Shown one piece after another: positions 23,765-34,440 of a stretch of DNA of 64,000 bases. The notes under the pieces are model-generated. The model worked only from the letters and a program-made list of their open reading frames with translations, ran no database searches and was not told where the DNA came from. Made by a program: the position numbers and the translations under genes. The stretch is taken from positions 310,001-374,000 of the forward strand of contig CAKOHE010000091.1 of NCBI GenBank assembly GCA_934047225.1, written 5' to 3'. The stretch's first letter is position 1, and every line of letters starts with the position of its first letter. The stretch is from Ypsolopha sequella (Eukaryota; Arthropoda; Insecta; Lepidoptera; Ypsolophidae).

Positions 23765-24595
23765 CTTTAAAATAAATTTTAATGGATTCAAAACCTAATA
23801 ATTCGTAATATATCATTAATCGTAATTAAATTATGACATAAAACTCCCTATAAAATAGTTTGTAGACCTTTTATCCAGAAGTAAAGGACAACAATTCTCT
23901 CCAATGCAATTTTGAACTTAAGGCGAGGATTGATCAACTTTCAATAACAAAACAGCGCTTCAGGGGAGCGGACTACATACAAATACACGCTCGCGAACTA
24001 GCTAATGCCGCAAAGTCCTATTACTATCTTGAAGTGCGTACCCAGACCAATTTATACAGAAAGTTTTTGAGGCCTAAATCTGTCCCGCGTCTCTGCAAAA
24101 TGAAAATCTCTGGTTCCAAAAAGCAGCTTCTGTCACTCATTTCTCCGCTGTACAACTGAGACAATCAAGAAACGCAATCGTAAAAATTATGTAAACACAT
24201 GATAAAAGAAATACACGAAAATCATCTCCAATGTATATAGTAATAGTAATATATAGTAATATATATAGCCCTGTAATAGATAACCTATAAACATCGAGAT
24301 CCATACCTCCAACTAGTTCAATGCAATGTTCAATGCGTCGTCTTAAGGCGACGGCACACCCCCGTCCCTTCATAGTCAAGGCTCAAGTTATTTACCTACA
24401 CTCTCACGCGCGCATCTGGCTTGTCCGCACACGCTTGTGTGTGTGCGTGAGCTAGTCTAGGGCTGGCAGCAACCGTGTGAGCGTCGTCGCCCGAGAGGGA
24501 CACAATATAAGTCAGCAACTTATGTGATTCTCTTCCTAAATTTTAGCGTAGTCCAATTTCTGGTTCCCCGTGGATTAATCAGTATTAAAAAAATA

Positions 24596-24614
24596 TATGT
24601 ATATATATATATAT
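24596..24614. repeat. TA microsatellite
   Basis: A short run of alternating T and A; a second lies at about 25124-25142. They flank the MITE and SINE block. Confidence 0.8.
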
Positions 24615-24897
24615 ATACAAGGTTAAATTCAATTAGTTGGCGAAATTTGAAACATATGTAGAACATGTCCATATGAATAACTTTTTTTAATAGGATAGTG
24701 AAAAATTCTTAAAATTCGTTTTCACCTTTCCATACTGGACGAGTCAGCTGATCGGAGCAATTTGTATAGGAGGAAGTGAAAAAAAGTTAAGAATTTCGCT
24801 TAGCTCCCATACAAACAGTTGTCCATATAGACTAGTACTACCTTTGTTTTGAGTTTCGCCAAATAATGTTATTTAACCTTATATATGTATATAAATC
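24611..24897. mobile_element. MITE-like repeat, copy 2 (inverted relative to 18715-18962)
   Basis: Both ends are AAGGTTAAAT-type in inverted orientation: AAGGTTAAATTCAATTAGTT on the left and rc AAGGTTAAATAACATTATTT on the right. CAGCTGATCGGAGCAATTTG and GCTCCCATACAAACAG in the interior match the first copy. The flanks are TATA-rich, so a TA-type duplication is possible but cannot be proved. Confidence 0.7.
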
Positions 24898-25096
24898 GTT
24901 ACGACCTGAATGCCCCGGGGGGTGTCGGATGTGTTCCGAGTGTGAACTTTGAAATGCAAGTCACAGTCCACCCACACTCGGTAAACCCGCGTTTCACCTG
25001 CAAATATTACGTCCCAACGTGATGGGTGGTGAGCCTTAATCGAACCTTAATCTCAAGATTAAGAGGCCAGCGTTCTACCCCTGAGTTACCGCTGCT
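24898..25096 (-). repeat. tRNA-derived SINE
   Basis: On the minus strand, 25096-25030 reads like a tRNA: GCAGCGGTAACTCAGGGGTA (A-box region), GAACGCTGGCCTCTTAATCT with a CTT anticodon position (Lys-like), and GGTTCGATTAA (B-box). The following 130 bp is a non-tRNA body ending near 24898. The acceptor and T arms do not pair well, so this is a Pol III-promoter SINE head rather than a working tRNA gene. Confidence 0.7.
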
Positions 25097-26176
25097 TTTT
25101 CGTTACTTTAAAAGTAAATATATAGATATATATATATATATAGTATGTCTAAGCTTAGTAAGTACCTATATAGTTTCGTATGCATAAATGATCATCATAT
25201 AATTAACAACTACTCAAACATAAATTTTGGAAAAAAAATGAAAACTTGTCAAAACATGGAAAGTTATAAATACTGATTTTATTGTTCCAAATGCGTTACT
25301 GAACGAAATTGTAAGGTTTGATCTCGCAATTCTAATTTTTGAAAAAAAGTTTTCCAGGCATCCATAAACACTGCAATAACGCACCATACTGATTAAAAAT
25401 CAGCATCGTGATAAAACTTTGTAACAAAACACGCGCGCAGCAAACGAGTGGTAATCGAGCTCTGCCTGACTCCAGATTTCCACTAACTTGCGGGGGACCG
25501 CGGGGGACGTTAAATTCGCGCGGGGAGGTGAGTGTCGCTTCTTTACGTAGTAATACTTTATATTCTCTGGCGACGGTGTCCGCTTTTTCCTGAATAAATG
25601 ATACGTCTCTATATCGTGAACACACCGCGCCACCGAACAACAGTGATAGAATGACACGCTATGAATGCAGTGCGAGTGAGAAAAATGTATAAGGTAGGTC
25701 CGTTCGACTAGACCACAGACCAAGCACTTGCGTATACCGGATACTGGTCCATAACATATTTCCTATTTTTCATAAACTCTGACAAATATTCCTACGTAAA
25801 ACCCTTTCTTTACCCTATGTGATCCTAGCAAAACCATATTAGCATATTTCAGATAGATTTTCTTTCTTAGCCACCAGACAAATAGTGACACTAGGTACCT
25901 TAATCGCCTTAAGTCCAAACAAGCAACCATACCACGTGACCATACATTTGTGTTTGAAAATAAACTGACAATCAAAGCAATTTCAATCCATCGTAATTCC
26001 AACGTAAGCTAGCATCGTCTGCAAAACAGAACAGTTTCCAACACTTAAATTTAACGCTGCCTGCTTTTGAACAGTCTTTTCATATAATAGTGACAGTCCT
26101 TTTGGTACCTAAACGTGCAACCATTGATATGCAGCGCTTTTTCGTTTTATGAACCTAATCTGTGTGTTGTTTTCAG
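25097..26176. other. No gene assigned; GC-richer minus-strand open frame at 25332-25723
   Basis: A 100-codon minus-strand stretch includes LTSPAVPRKLVEIWSQAELD, which has natural-looking composition. I could not place it in a family, and overlapping frames are also open. It may be a repeat-derived ORF end. The remainder is A+T-rich. Confidence 0.35.
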
Positions 26177-26592
26177 TGCTGCCAGATCAGCGCATTTCGC
26201 GCTAGATCTAGCGCTTTTTTGACCACTTAGCGCTCAAAATTCGTTTTTAGCGCCTAGCGGAAAATGTAGCGCTATTTCGAAATGAGCTTTGTTTCATTAT
26301 TTTTGGCGCTTTTTCGGAATAATTTTGGGAAATCTAGTGCTATTTTGGAATGTATTTTGTTTCAGTGATGATAATTCATTTAATTCGGTATAAAATTTCA
26401 TTATCTTCTTTTTATAATTCTTTACGGTTCTATAAATGACGTATTTTACTGAAAAGCCAATCAAATGCAATCAGCTAATCAATAAGGCCACCAATATACA
26501 ACATATAAATAGCGCTTCTTCTGGCGCTTTTTATAAAAATGTATGTTTACCGGAATCTAGCGCTTTTTTACATCGGAGTTAGCGCGCAACAC
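26177..26592. repeat. AGCGCT-rich palindromic region, candidate MITE
   Basis: AGCGC or GCGCT occurs over ten times in about 410 bp, often as AGCGCTTTTT, and the sequence is closely self-complementary. GTGCTGCCAGATCAGCGC at the left and GCGCGCAACACTCG at the right could be opposing termini. No coding frame is present. Confidence 0.4.
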
Positions 26593-27685
26593 TCGATTGG
26601 AGGTGGCAGCAGTGGTTGTTTTGTTTGTTTGTTGTTGTTCGTAATGGACGCCATATACCGGTATTGCTGAAAAAAAGTGATTAATTTAAATAAAAGGATA
26701 TTGCAAGATAAAGATAAAATAAAGCAAGTGGATATAACTACAAAATCCAGTCGTAAAATTATCCTACAAGGTTAGTACAAACAATTGTTTAAACGCATCC
26801 AACAAGATTCTGCTTGGAAGTTATTTGATTAAAATTTTTATCATAATAAGAAATCAAAGCTTTTGATCATTGATATCTTTTGATAGACATTGTTTCTGAG
26901 AGTCAACAATTGATGTAAAATTGTTAAATATAAACTGCAAATTGTTGTTTGTCATTTGATAGACCAAATCATTTCTTTAAACTTTTCATAAATCTTCTTG
27001 ATAAATCTTGTTGAAAACCCTTCAACCCAGCTCGCTGCCTTTAACATTACTTCAAAATAACAGGCACCTGTGCTCAGTCTGGCCATCAGGTGGTACCTCA
27101 ACACTGAGATACTGTAAATTTCTTGATGAAGTCATATGAAGACACATGAAGGAAATCTGACTTCATAATTGACAAAACCTCAATTTCTCTTTTCAGTCTT
27201 TAGTTTTTACTCAATTACAGTGATATAAAATATAATTTTCCCGAACTGATAGATTGATACAAGATTAATAGCACAGATACTCTAATTTTTCAGTTGTAAA
27301 AATTGTTTACCGACAGAATAATTCTCTTTCAGAACTGTTTATGTAACTCCAATGGATATAACGGTTGTCAATCCTCATGGTAACCCAAATTTGGTGCAAT
27401 AACAATAAACCCAGAAGCTTTCACTTTGTCATTGACCCATGGTAAGTATACTTCCCGCTATTATAGACAAATATCTCTCAGTTTAGTTAAATAAATGTAG
27501 ATAGTTTATAAATACTAGTCTCCCCCTATTTACCAATTCTCTTACTGCAGTACCAAACTTTTTATAGCTTATGTGTACCCACTGACCTTTCATAATTTAA
27601 ATCAGTCATGGAAAATAAATTAGTTTTTATTAAAATTCAATGACAAAGTGTTCATATATTTTGAAGTATTGACCCTGTAATACTG
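26593..27685. other. A+T-rich DNA, no gene seen
   Basis: A GTTGTTTTGTTTGTTTGTTG run lies near 26614-26637. No recognisable domains were found. The four bases before the gypsy LTR (ACTG, 27682-27685) are its target duplication. Confidence 0.45.
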
Positions 27686-28253
27686 TTTTACGGTTGATGT
27701 AGTACTTTATTTAATAAAATACAATTTGCAATCGATAGCTGTGTATTTGGGCAGCGTTTCCCCTTACAATATATTCAGGTATCGTACAGTTGATAAATGT
27801 GAGTTGTTTCCATCTTACCTCCGTTTTTATAATGTCTGAGCTCAATTTCTATACCGGAAGTTGAATACAATAATTTAAATTTCTAAACAAAAGATTCTAA
27901 CCATTGAATTCTAGTTTTACGGCTACATAAATACATGATATAATTAGGAGATAATTGTAACGAGTATTTACAAAGTAACTGGTACATATTTGAAAAATAC
28001 AGTTGTTGATACTGATTAAAATGACAACCTTGGCGCCACTGTAGTCGGCGCCAAAATAAATTACTAGAAAAAGCGGAGATTATACAAATCAATAAATATA
28101 AATTCTAACCAAACAAAACTAATAACATTCGTAATCATTTGATACACACATATTAATTATTTCATATAGATTTAATCAAAGGAAGTCATGATAGTTGTGT
28201 TGTGATGACACGTGCTCGTAGTTACTGGCGGGAATAGGGGTCGATGGTTAACA
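27686..28253 (-). repeat. Gypsy 3' LTR
   Basis: 568 bp, identical by eye and in length to 33869-34436. On the minus strand it starts TGTTAACC and ends CCGTAAAA, so the 3' end departs from the usual CA. It contains a GGCGCC...GGCGCC hairpin at about 28034-28054. No clear polypurine tract precedes it. Confidence 0.93.
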
Positions 28254-29381
28254 CTCGGCCATCCTGCGTCTGCCGTGTCCCACGGCGGTCACTCGTTGGT
28301 TTCGTATCACCAATCGCGATCTGTAAATGAAAATAAAAGTGGACAGCATTTTGCTACTTCATCTAAATAATGTGTAAACGTAGATTCTCCTTTTTATAAT
28401 TCTTGTACTGGTAAGTATTCAAGCTGCTTTAGTAATTAATTGTAAAATGTTGAGCGTCAGAAATACGTTCAGCTGTTTTTAATTTCCCAAGTCACACAGA
28501 CTTAAACTAATCGTCACACAGACATGTAAGCAGCATAATGTCACACATACTTAAATTAATAGTCACACAGACTTAAATTAATAGTCACACAGACTTAAAT
28601 TAATTGTCACACAGACTTGAATTAATTGTCACACAGACTTGAATTAATTGTCACACAGACTTGAATTAATTGTCACACAGACTTGAATTAATTGTCACAC
28701 AGACTTGAATTAATTGTCACACAGACATTTATGTATCATGTCACACAGACTTCTATGTTTCATGTCACACAGACATCTATGTATCTTGTCATACAAGACA
28801 ATTGTATAACGCACAGCTATTATTCTGCTTCTTCAAGTCTTATGTCACCAATACTTTTACATAAATGACTTTATTGTCACAGACTAATATTTTTCCTTCC
28901 TTAAGCCACACAGACTTATAACTGAGTGCATACAATGATGCCGATAACCTGATAACGTTATTTATTGTTTGTTAGTAATGCACAAATAATATTTTTTCCA
29001 GATCATTATCGTCTGTAACTGCGTCAGAGAAGATTGAATAACTACCGGACGAACACCTTAGCCTTGCAAGGTCATAAAATCAAATATTGAAGTATCTACA
29101 TTTTTTTTTTTCAAATGAACTTCTTTTTTTTTTGTCATGTTTTATTCACATACCTAATAATAAAAGTACATGTTTCAATTACTTATCTGATACCTACAAT
29201 ATAGTTAACTTTGGCAGTATTATATTCTTTATATGAGTTTAGGACAATTTTAATAAAGGATTAACAGCTATGTGATCTGTTTTGTTTAAAACTAGTTAGG
29301 TATTCCTTTAACACAGAACATAATGAATTTTCTTACATATGTAGAAACAACATTAAATGAGTATTTTTTTTTTTACAGAGT
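28254..29381 (-). other. Gypsy 3' untranslated region
   Basis: This lies between the pol stop and the 3' LTR. It carries a 22-bp tandem array and T-runs near 29099-29133. No env-like frame is present. Confidence 0.75.
28496..28790. repeat. 22-bp tandem repeat in the gypsy 3' UTR (~12 copies)
   Basis: The core TCACACAGACTTGAATTAAT recurs about every 22 bp and is most regular at 28596-28725. The outer copies diverge (GACATTTATGTATCATG variants). Repeats of this kind in an element's non-coding part can change copy number between insertions. Confidence 0.9.
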
Positions 29382-32300
29382 TCAGCTCTCTAACAAATCA
29401 ATCAGGTCGTCCCTATCCACATCTCTATCACTAGCAGAGCTATCTGCATCGGATACTACAGCTTTGTATGGTCTTAGTACTTCTCCCCTTACAACTGCAC
29501 TAAACTTTTTATATCCTTTCATGCCTTTGACACTACAGATTGTGTAACGATCTATGTGCGTTTCAGCCTTGAAAACCTTGTAGGGACCCGTGTAAGGACT
29601 TTTTAGCTTCTGCGAGACTTTGGCAGTAGTATCCCTAGTGGCTCCACCCTTCCATAAAACTAATTGTCCTACCGTATACTTCCGACATTTCTTACGGTTA
29701 CGATCAAATCTTTTTTTCATTAAAGTCATGTTTCTGTCAATTCTTCGCTTCGCTATTTCTCTTCTACTTTGTAACGATTGCTCTTGAAGAACAGAGTTCT
29801 GAGATTCTCTATCGAGATATGCTGGCAAACGAGAGTTTTCATGTCCAAACATAAGCTTAAATGGGGAAAAACTCGTTGTTGAGTTCGATGTGTTATTAAT
29901 GCCCCAAACTACATCAGTCAATTTTTCATCCCATGTGCTCTCGCTCTCAGTCATCGTGTTTAAACCATCTATAATTGTTCGATTAACACGTTCAACCTGC
30001 CCATTTGATCTAGGGCTGGCTATAGCATTCAAGACGTGTTTGAACTGAAATTCCTCCGCAAACAGCTTAAAATAGCGACTTGTAAAGGCTACACCTCTAT
30101 CTGTTACTATACGGGTTGGGTTTCCAAATTGGGCAATAATGTCCTTTAATGTTTTTATTGTTTCGATAGAACTACAGTTTCTGACTGCCTTTGCAAAAAC
30201 GAATTTCGTAAATGAGTCGACTACAACTAGCACGTATGTGTTTCCCTTCCGGGTCTTAACAAAGGGTCCCAAATGATCGGCGTGGACAGTGTGCATTGGT
30301 ACTGCTACTTTCTCTATAGGATACAGTTCTCCTTCTGTCCTACCGTAGTTGCCCTTTCCATACGCGCATTGCAGACAAGAACTAGTATATTTCCGTATGA
30401 AACGAGTCATACCAGGAAACCAAAATTGATCTTTTATGGCTTTTTCACATCTTTCAAACCCTGGGTGCCCAATTTGGTCGTGGTATTTTTGAATTAAGCT
30501 GTATTTGGCAAGCTTTGGAATAACGAACCGTTCACCATTAAGAGTCTTTCTATAAAGAACATTATCTCTTAATGTATAGTTATTTGCAATATCAGGGTTG
30601 TTAGTTTTCTCTCGTAATTGTCTAATAATACTTTGTGTATTTTCGTCCTGTAACTGGAGGGTAACTAACCAATCAGACTCATCAATCTTAAGCATATTCC
30701 CTACTACATGACACGTTTTACCTGCCACAGGGTTCCTGCTTAACGCATCTACATGCTTCATTCTTTCCCCTGGTCTATACTCAATCTCTAGATCAAAGTC
30801 ATGTATAGTTAGCCACCAACGAGCTATGCGGGGAATCAAATCCTTTTTGACTAACGTAGTGCGTAAAGCCGCACAATCAGTGACAACCTTGACTGGAATT
30901 CCTGTTAAATATATACGAAAACGTTTCAGTGATTCGACAACTGCAAGTGTTTCTAGCTCGTAGCTGTGGTAGAATTTTTCTTCTCTTGACGTAACTCTGC
31001 TAAAGTACGCTATGGGTTTTAGTGACCCATCAGGCTGGGTTTGTAAGCAAATTCCACCCAAACCTAGACTACTTGCGTCCGTATGCAGCTGTGTTGCAGC
31101 TTTGCTATCATAAATTCCCAATACGGGCCTTTCAACAAGTTTACGTTTCAAAGTTTGAAAAGCTTCTTCTTGCTTTGAGCCCCATTCCCAAGGTACGTCT
31201 TTCTTTGTGAGCTGTGTCAAGGGAAGAGCGATCACAGCAAACCCACGTATGAATTTTCTAAAATATGAGGTTAGCCCAATAAATTGTCGAACCTCATGCA
31301 CGTTTCGTGGGGGTCTGTAATCTGCTACACAGTTTATTTTAGCTTGCCCAGGCTTGATAGTACCAGCTGCAATCTCATGGCCTAAATAATTGACACTGGT
31401 TTTTAAAAATGAACATTTGTCCAAGTTTAATTTGAGATTAGCTTTTTGAAAAAGTTCTAAAACACGCCCTAGTAATTCTATCCCTGCTTTTATTGTCACC
31501 GTAGGTAACATGACGTCATCAAGAAATGATGCTACCTCACCTCTTACGTCATTAAGGACAATACGAATCAAGCGGGAGAATACGGCTGGGGCATTTGCCA
31601 AGCCAAAAGGCATTTTCAAGAACTCGTATTGACCTGACGGAGTAACGAAAGCAGTTTTAGCCACTGAATCATCTGATTCTGATACTTTGACCTGGTAATA
31701 ACCTTGGGCAAGGTCAAGGGTCGTAAAGTAATTTTTACCTGCTAACTTTGACACTTGATCCTCAATATGAGGCAATGGATGACGGTCCTTCACAGTTATT
31801 GAGTTCAAAGCCCTATAATCGATACACAACCTGTAATCCCCACCCTTTTTCTTAACGAGTATTACAGGACTAGCATAAGTCGATGTTGATTCGCGTGCTA
31901 TACCTGCTTCAATTAAATCATCAACTTTTTCGTTAAGAATTTCATTTTCTTTATGGGATAATCGATAAGGTTTACAGTAAACTGGTTTGTCGGTCGTTGT
32001 CTGTATACGCATTTCAATTAAATCCGTACTACCTAAATCCTTAGTATCCCTTGCAAAAAGGTGGCTAAATTTATTCAATAGAGACATGAGCCTATTATAA
32101 TCCTCTTTTACTAGTACACCTACATCAACATTACATAACTGTCCGAACCGTTTTTCATGATCAAGCCGCTTAAATGAATCAATAGTTAAGACGGTGTCAT
32201 TCTTCCTTGATACAAGGGTGACAAGTTCCGCACGTGCTATCAATTTGTGAGCATGCCAAGAGATATCGTCATCACTCAGGTTTATGATCTTTAAATATCC

Positions 32301-33848
32301 TCCAATGCAAATAACTCCCCCAGGAATGGCATAACAGAACCTGCCTAGTTGAAAATATACTGGATGTGTCAGGAACAGTAAGTGTTTGTTTTCAGACGTG
32401 ATATTCACATATACTTCAACCAAAGTTACACTTTGTGCTAATGCAGTCACATCATGTTTGAGACAGACACCGAATTTAGTATTAAAGTCAGACTCCTCTA
32501 GTTTTATTTGCTTCAGGTAGTTTTCTAATTCATGGGTTTTTACAAAGCTGGCAGAATTCATAGTAGTCACTAAGCTAACACCCGCCTGATTGATCATTGA
32601 CTGGCCAATTATTAAATCTATTTCAGGCAAATCATAGTTCGTTATCTCTGCGTAACCAGCTAAACATACATCATCTATTATCACCTTTATAAATGTTTTC
32701 CCCAACGACTGTGAGTGAGCACCTCCAAAACCCTTCATCACTACAGTAGAAGGCACGATTTCAAGATTAAGTACTGTTGCCTTATGTAACGTTAGGATAT
32801 TAAATACACTTCCCGTATCAATATATGCGACCAGTTTTTCGCTACCAAAGTAGACTAAGCGTTTGTAAATGCTCAAAAAAACGGTAGTAGTAGTGTACAT
32901 GACATGACTTACCCGGGATGTCTGGTCTTGTTGCCGAGATGGAGCTGAAGCGGCAAACCAGCACGTAGCAGATGTGTGTCCCAAGCGATGGCACGTATCA
33001 CAGCGCTGTTGTCCTCTGCAGTCGCGTGCCTCGTGACCCGTCCTTCGGCAGGAGTAACATCGCTTGAGTCCCGTTGCTGGCGTCGTTGTTGCAGTCCCCT
33101 CGCTCGTTCCTCTTCTCCATGTTGATTTCCGGGATGTAATGGTTGCTTCCACTCTTCTATAATTTTCCAGTGACGACAAGTACCCGTAGTACAGCTCGTT
33201 TGGTGTTTCACATTGGTACGCCTTTGCATTGGCACGGAGATCGTTAGGTAGCCCTTTGATGATGCAGGAAATCGCATTTTGACCTTGAATGTCACATTTC
33301 TTGAGCAATGACAACTTGTCGTGATAGTACTTGGTCATTGTTTCGGTGTCCTTCTTGTTCCTAACCAGCATAGCTTCAAGCCTGTCAACATAGTCAACAG
33401 ATCTCGGAAAAGCTGTTTCGAGAGCAGTCTTCCATTCTCCCCACGAGAGACAATAGTCATCAAGATCGTCATACCAGTGCCTGGCCGAACCTCGCAGACG
33501 AAGTTGCATTATAAATTGCCGGTCAGTCGAGTCCCATCCATAAACTTCACCCAGTTGGTCAATTTTGTGAAGCCAGCTACTAACATTCGTCGTATTATCT
33601 TCTGGCCGGAATTTGGCAATAATTTCAGCATCGGCGTTAGTGACCCGTCGTCTTTTCTGATGCGAAGGTGGTGTGTCTTCGCAATCGATCTCAGCGTCGG
33701 TATCTTGAACAATACGGCGTCGTTTTCTTTGCAATGGAGGGTTGTCGTCGTTGGAAGAAAAAAAAACTGCATTTTCGTCGTCCTCGGAGGCGGTTTTCTT
33801 CTTTTTCGTGATGCCCAAGCCGGCGGCGTAGGGTCCCGACATTTTCAC
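29382..33848 (-). CDS. Ty3/gypsy gag-pol polyprotein, intact
   Basis: The 1488-codon frame starts with ATG at 33848, 21 bp inside the 5' LTR; a second ATG two codons on is an alternative. Domains by residue: basic, acidic N-terminus (1-75); retrotransposon gag domain (about 78-250, SARHWYDDL at 121); two CCHC zinc knuckles (C264-C277, C283-C296); aspartic protease with DTGS (344-347); reverse transcriptase with LCIDYRALN (674-682), KMPFGL (745-750) and FLDD (775-778, replacing the usual YxDD); RNase H with HTDAS (922-926), ELE (964-966) and HVDALSR (1032-1038); integrase zinc site H1123/H1128/C1158/C1161 and DDE residues D1191, D1250, E1286. The product would form virus-like particles, copy its RNA and insert the DNA. 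Fusing gag with pol in one frame means no frameshift is needed to make Pol. No key residue appears to be lost. Confidence 0.96.
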   Translation of the reverse strand: MKMSGPYAAGLGITKKKKTASEDDENAVFFSSNDDNPPLQRKRRRIVQDTDAEIDCEDTPPSHQKRRRVTNADAEIIAKFRPEDNTTNVSSWLHKIDQLGEVYGWDSTDRQFIMQLRLRGSARHWYDDLDDYCLSWGEWKTALETAFPRSVDYVDRLEAMLVRNKKDTETMTKYYHDKLSLLKKCDIQGQNAISCIIKGLPNDLRANAKAYQCETPNELYYGYLSSLENYRRVEATITSRKSTWRRGTSEGTATTTPATGLKRCYSCRRTGHEARDCRGQQRCDTCHRLGHTSATCWFAASAPSRQQDQTSRVSHVMYTTTTVFLSIYKRLVYFGSEKLVAYIDTGSVFNILTLHKATVLNLEIVPSTVVMKGFGGAHSQSLGKTFIKVIIDDVCLAGYAEITNYDLPEIDLIIGQSMINQAGVSLVTTMNSASFVKTHELENYLKQIKLEESDFNTKFGVCLKHDVTALAQSVTLVEVYVNITSENKHLLFLTHPVYFQLGRFCYAIPGGVICIGGYLKIINLSDDDISWHAHKLIARAELVTLVSRKNDTVLTIDSFKRLDHEKRFGQLCNVDVGVLVKEDYNRLMSLLNKFSHLFARDTKDLGSTDLIEMRIQTTTDKPVYCKPYRLSHKENEILNEKVDDLIEAGIARESTSTYASPVILVKKKGGDYRLCIDYRALNSITVKDRHPLPHIEDQVSKLAGKNYFTTLDLAQGYYQVKVSESDDSVAKTAFVTPSGQYEFLKMPFGLANAPAVFSRLIRIVLNDVRGEVASFLDDVMLPTVTIKAGIELLGRVLELFQKANLKLNLDKCSFLKTSVNYLGHEIAAGTIKPGQAKINCVADYRPPRNVHEVRQFIGLTSYFRKFIRGFAVIALPLTQLTKKDVPWEWGSKQEEAFQTLKRKLVERPVLGIYDSKAATQLHTDASSLGLGGICLQTQPDGSLKPIAYFSRVTSREEKFYHSYELETLAVVESLKRFRIYLTGIPVKVVTDCAALRTTLVKKDLIPRIARWWLTIHDFDLEIEYRPGERMKHVDALSRNPVAGKTCHVVGNMLKIDESDWLVTLQLQDENTQSIIRQLREKTNNPDIANNYTLRDNVLYRKTLNGERFVIPKLAKYSLIQKYHDQIGHPGFERCEKAIKDQFWFPGMTRFIRKYTSSCLQCAYGKGNYGRTEGELYPIEKVAVPMHTVHADHLGPFVKTRKGNTYVLVVVDSFTKFVFAKAVRNCSSIETIKTLKDIIAQFGNPTRIVTDRGVAFTSRYFKLFAEEFQFKHVLNAIASPRSNGQVERVNRTIIDGLNTMTESESTWDEKLTDVVWGINNTSNSTTSFSPFKLMFGHENSRLPAYLDRESQNSVLQEQSLQSRREIAKRRIDRNMTLMKKRFDRNRKKCRKYTVGQLVLWKGGATRDTTAKVSQKLKSPYTGPYKVFKAETHIDRYTICSVKGMKGYKKFSAVVRGEVLRPYKAVVSDADSSASDRDVDRDDLIDLLES

Positions 33849-33868
33849 AAATTATCCCACTTCTGAGA
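33849..33868 (-). other. Gypsy leader with tRNA-Leu-like primer binding site
   Basis: Directly inside the 5' LTR the minus strand reads CTCAGAAGTGGGAT. This resembles the complement of the 3' arm of insect tRNA-Leu (known from micropia/mdg3-type elements), but without the complement of the terminal CCA. The tRNA match is from memory. Confidence 0.5.
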
Positions 33869-34436
33869 TTTTACGGTTGATGTAGTACTTTATTTAATAA
33901 AATACAATTTGCAATCGATAGCTGTGTATTTGGGCAGCGTTTCCCCTTACAATATATTCAGGTATCGTACAGTTGATAAATGTGAGTTGTTTCCATCTTA
34001 CCTCCGTTTTTATAATGTCTGAGCTCAATTTCTATACCGGAAGTTGAATACAATAATTTAAATTTCTAAACAAAAGATTCTAACCATTGAATTCTAGTTT
34101 TACGGCTACATAAATACATGATATAATTAGGAGATAATTGTAACGAGTATTTACAAAGTAACTGGTACATATTTGAAAAATACAGTTGTTGATACTGATT
34201 AAAATGACAACCTTGGCGCCACTGTAGTCGGCGCCAAAATAAATTACTAGAAAAAGCGGAGATTATACAAATCAATAAATATAAATTCTAACCAAACAAA
34301 ACTAATAACATTCGTAATCATTTGATACACACATATTAATTATTTCATATAGATTTAATCAAAGGAAGTCATGATAGTTGTGTTGTGATGACACGTGCTC
34401 GTAGTTACTGGCGGGAATAGGGGTCGATGGTTAACA
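33869..34436 (-). repeat. Gypsy 5' LTR
   Basis: 568 bp, TGTTAACC...CCGTAAAA on the minus strand, matching the 3' LTR at 27686-28253. It is expected to hold the promoter for gag-pol. The target duplication ACTG follows at 34437-34440. Confidence 0.93.
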
Positions 34437-34440
34437 ACTG

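Larger units (their letters stand above)
27682..34440 (-). mobile_element. Complete Ty3/gypsy LTR retrotransposon
   Basis: The element spans 27686-34436 (6,751 bp) on the minus strand, flanked by the 4-bp target duplication ACTG (27682-27685 and 34437-34440). Two 568-bp LTRs flank a single gag-pol frame of 1488 codons with every expected domain. There is no env gene. Uninterrupted coding and LTRs that look identical by eye indicate a recent insertion, probably still active or only just silenced. Its gag-pol fusion and domain order PR-RT-RH-IN place it in Ty3/gypsy (Metaviridae). Confidence 0.95.

Noticed and set aside
24905..24985. A host regulatory region next to the tRNA-like sequence
   Set aside because: It is better explained as the SINE body downstream of the tRNA-like head.
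25030..25096. A genuine tRNA-Lys gene
   Set aside because: A- and B-box-like words are present but the stems do not pair well, and the sequence continues into a SINE body.
28254..29381. An env gene downstream of gypsy pol
   Set aside because: No signal peptide, furin-like site or long frame exists; the region is 22-bp repeats and A+T-rich DNA.
29323..33866. Plus-strand open frames over the gypsy element
   Set aside because: They are antisense to the intact gag-pol and have no motifs of their own.
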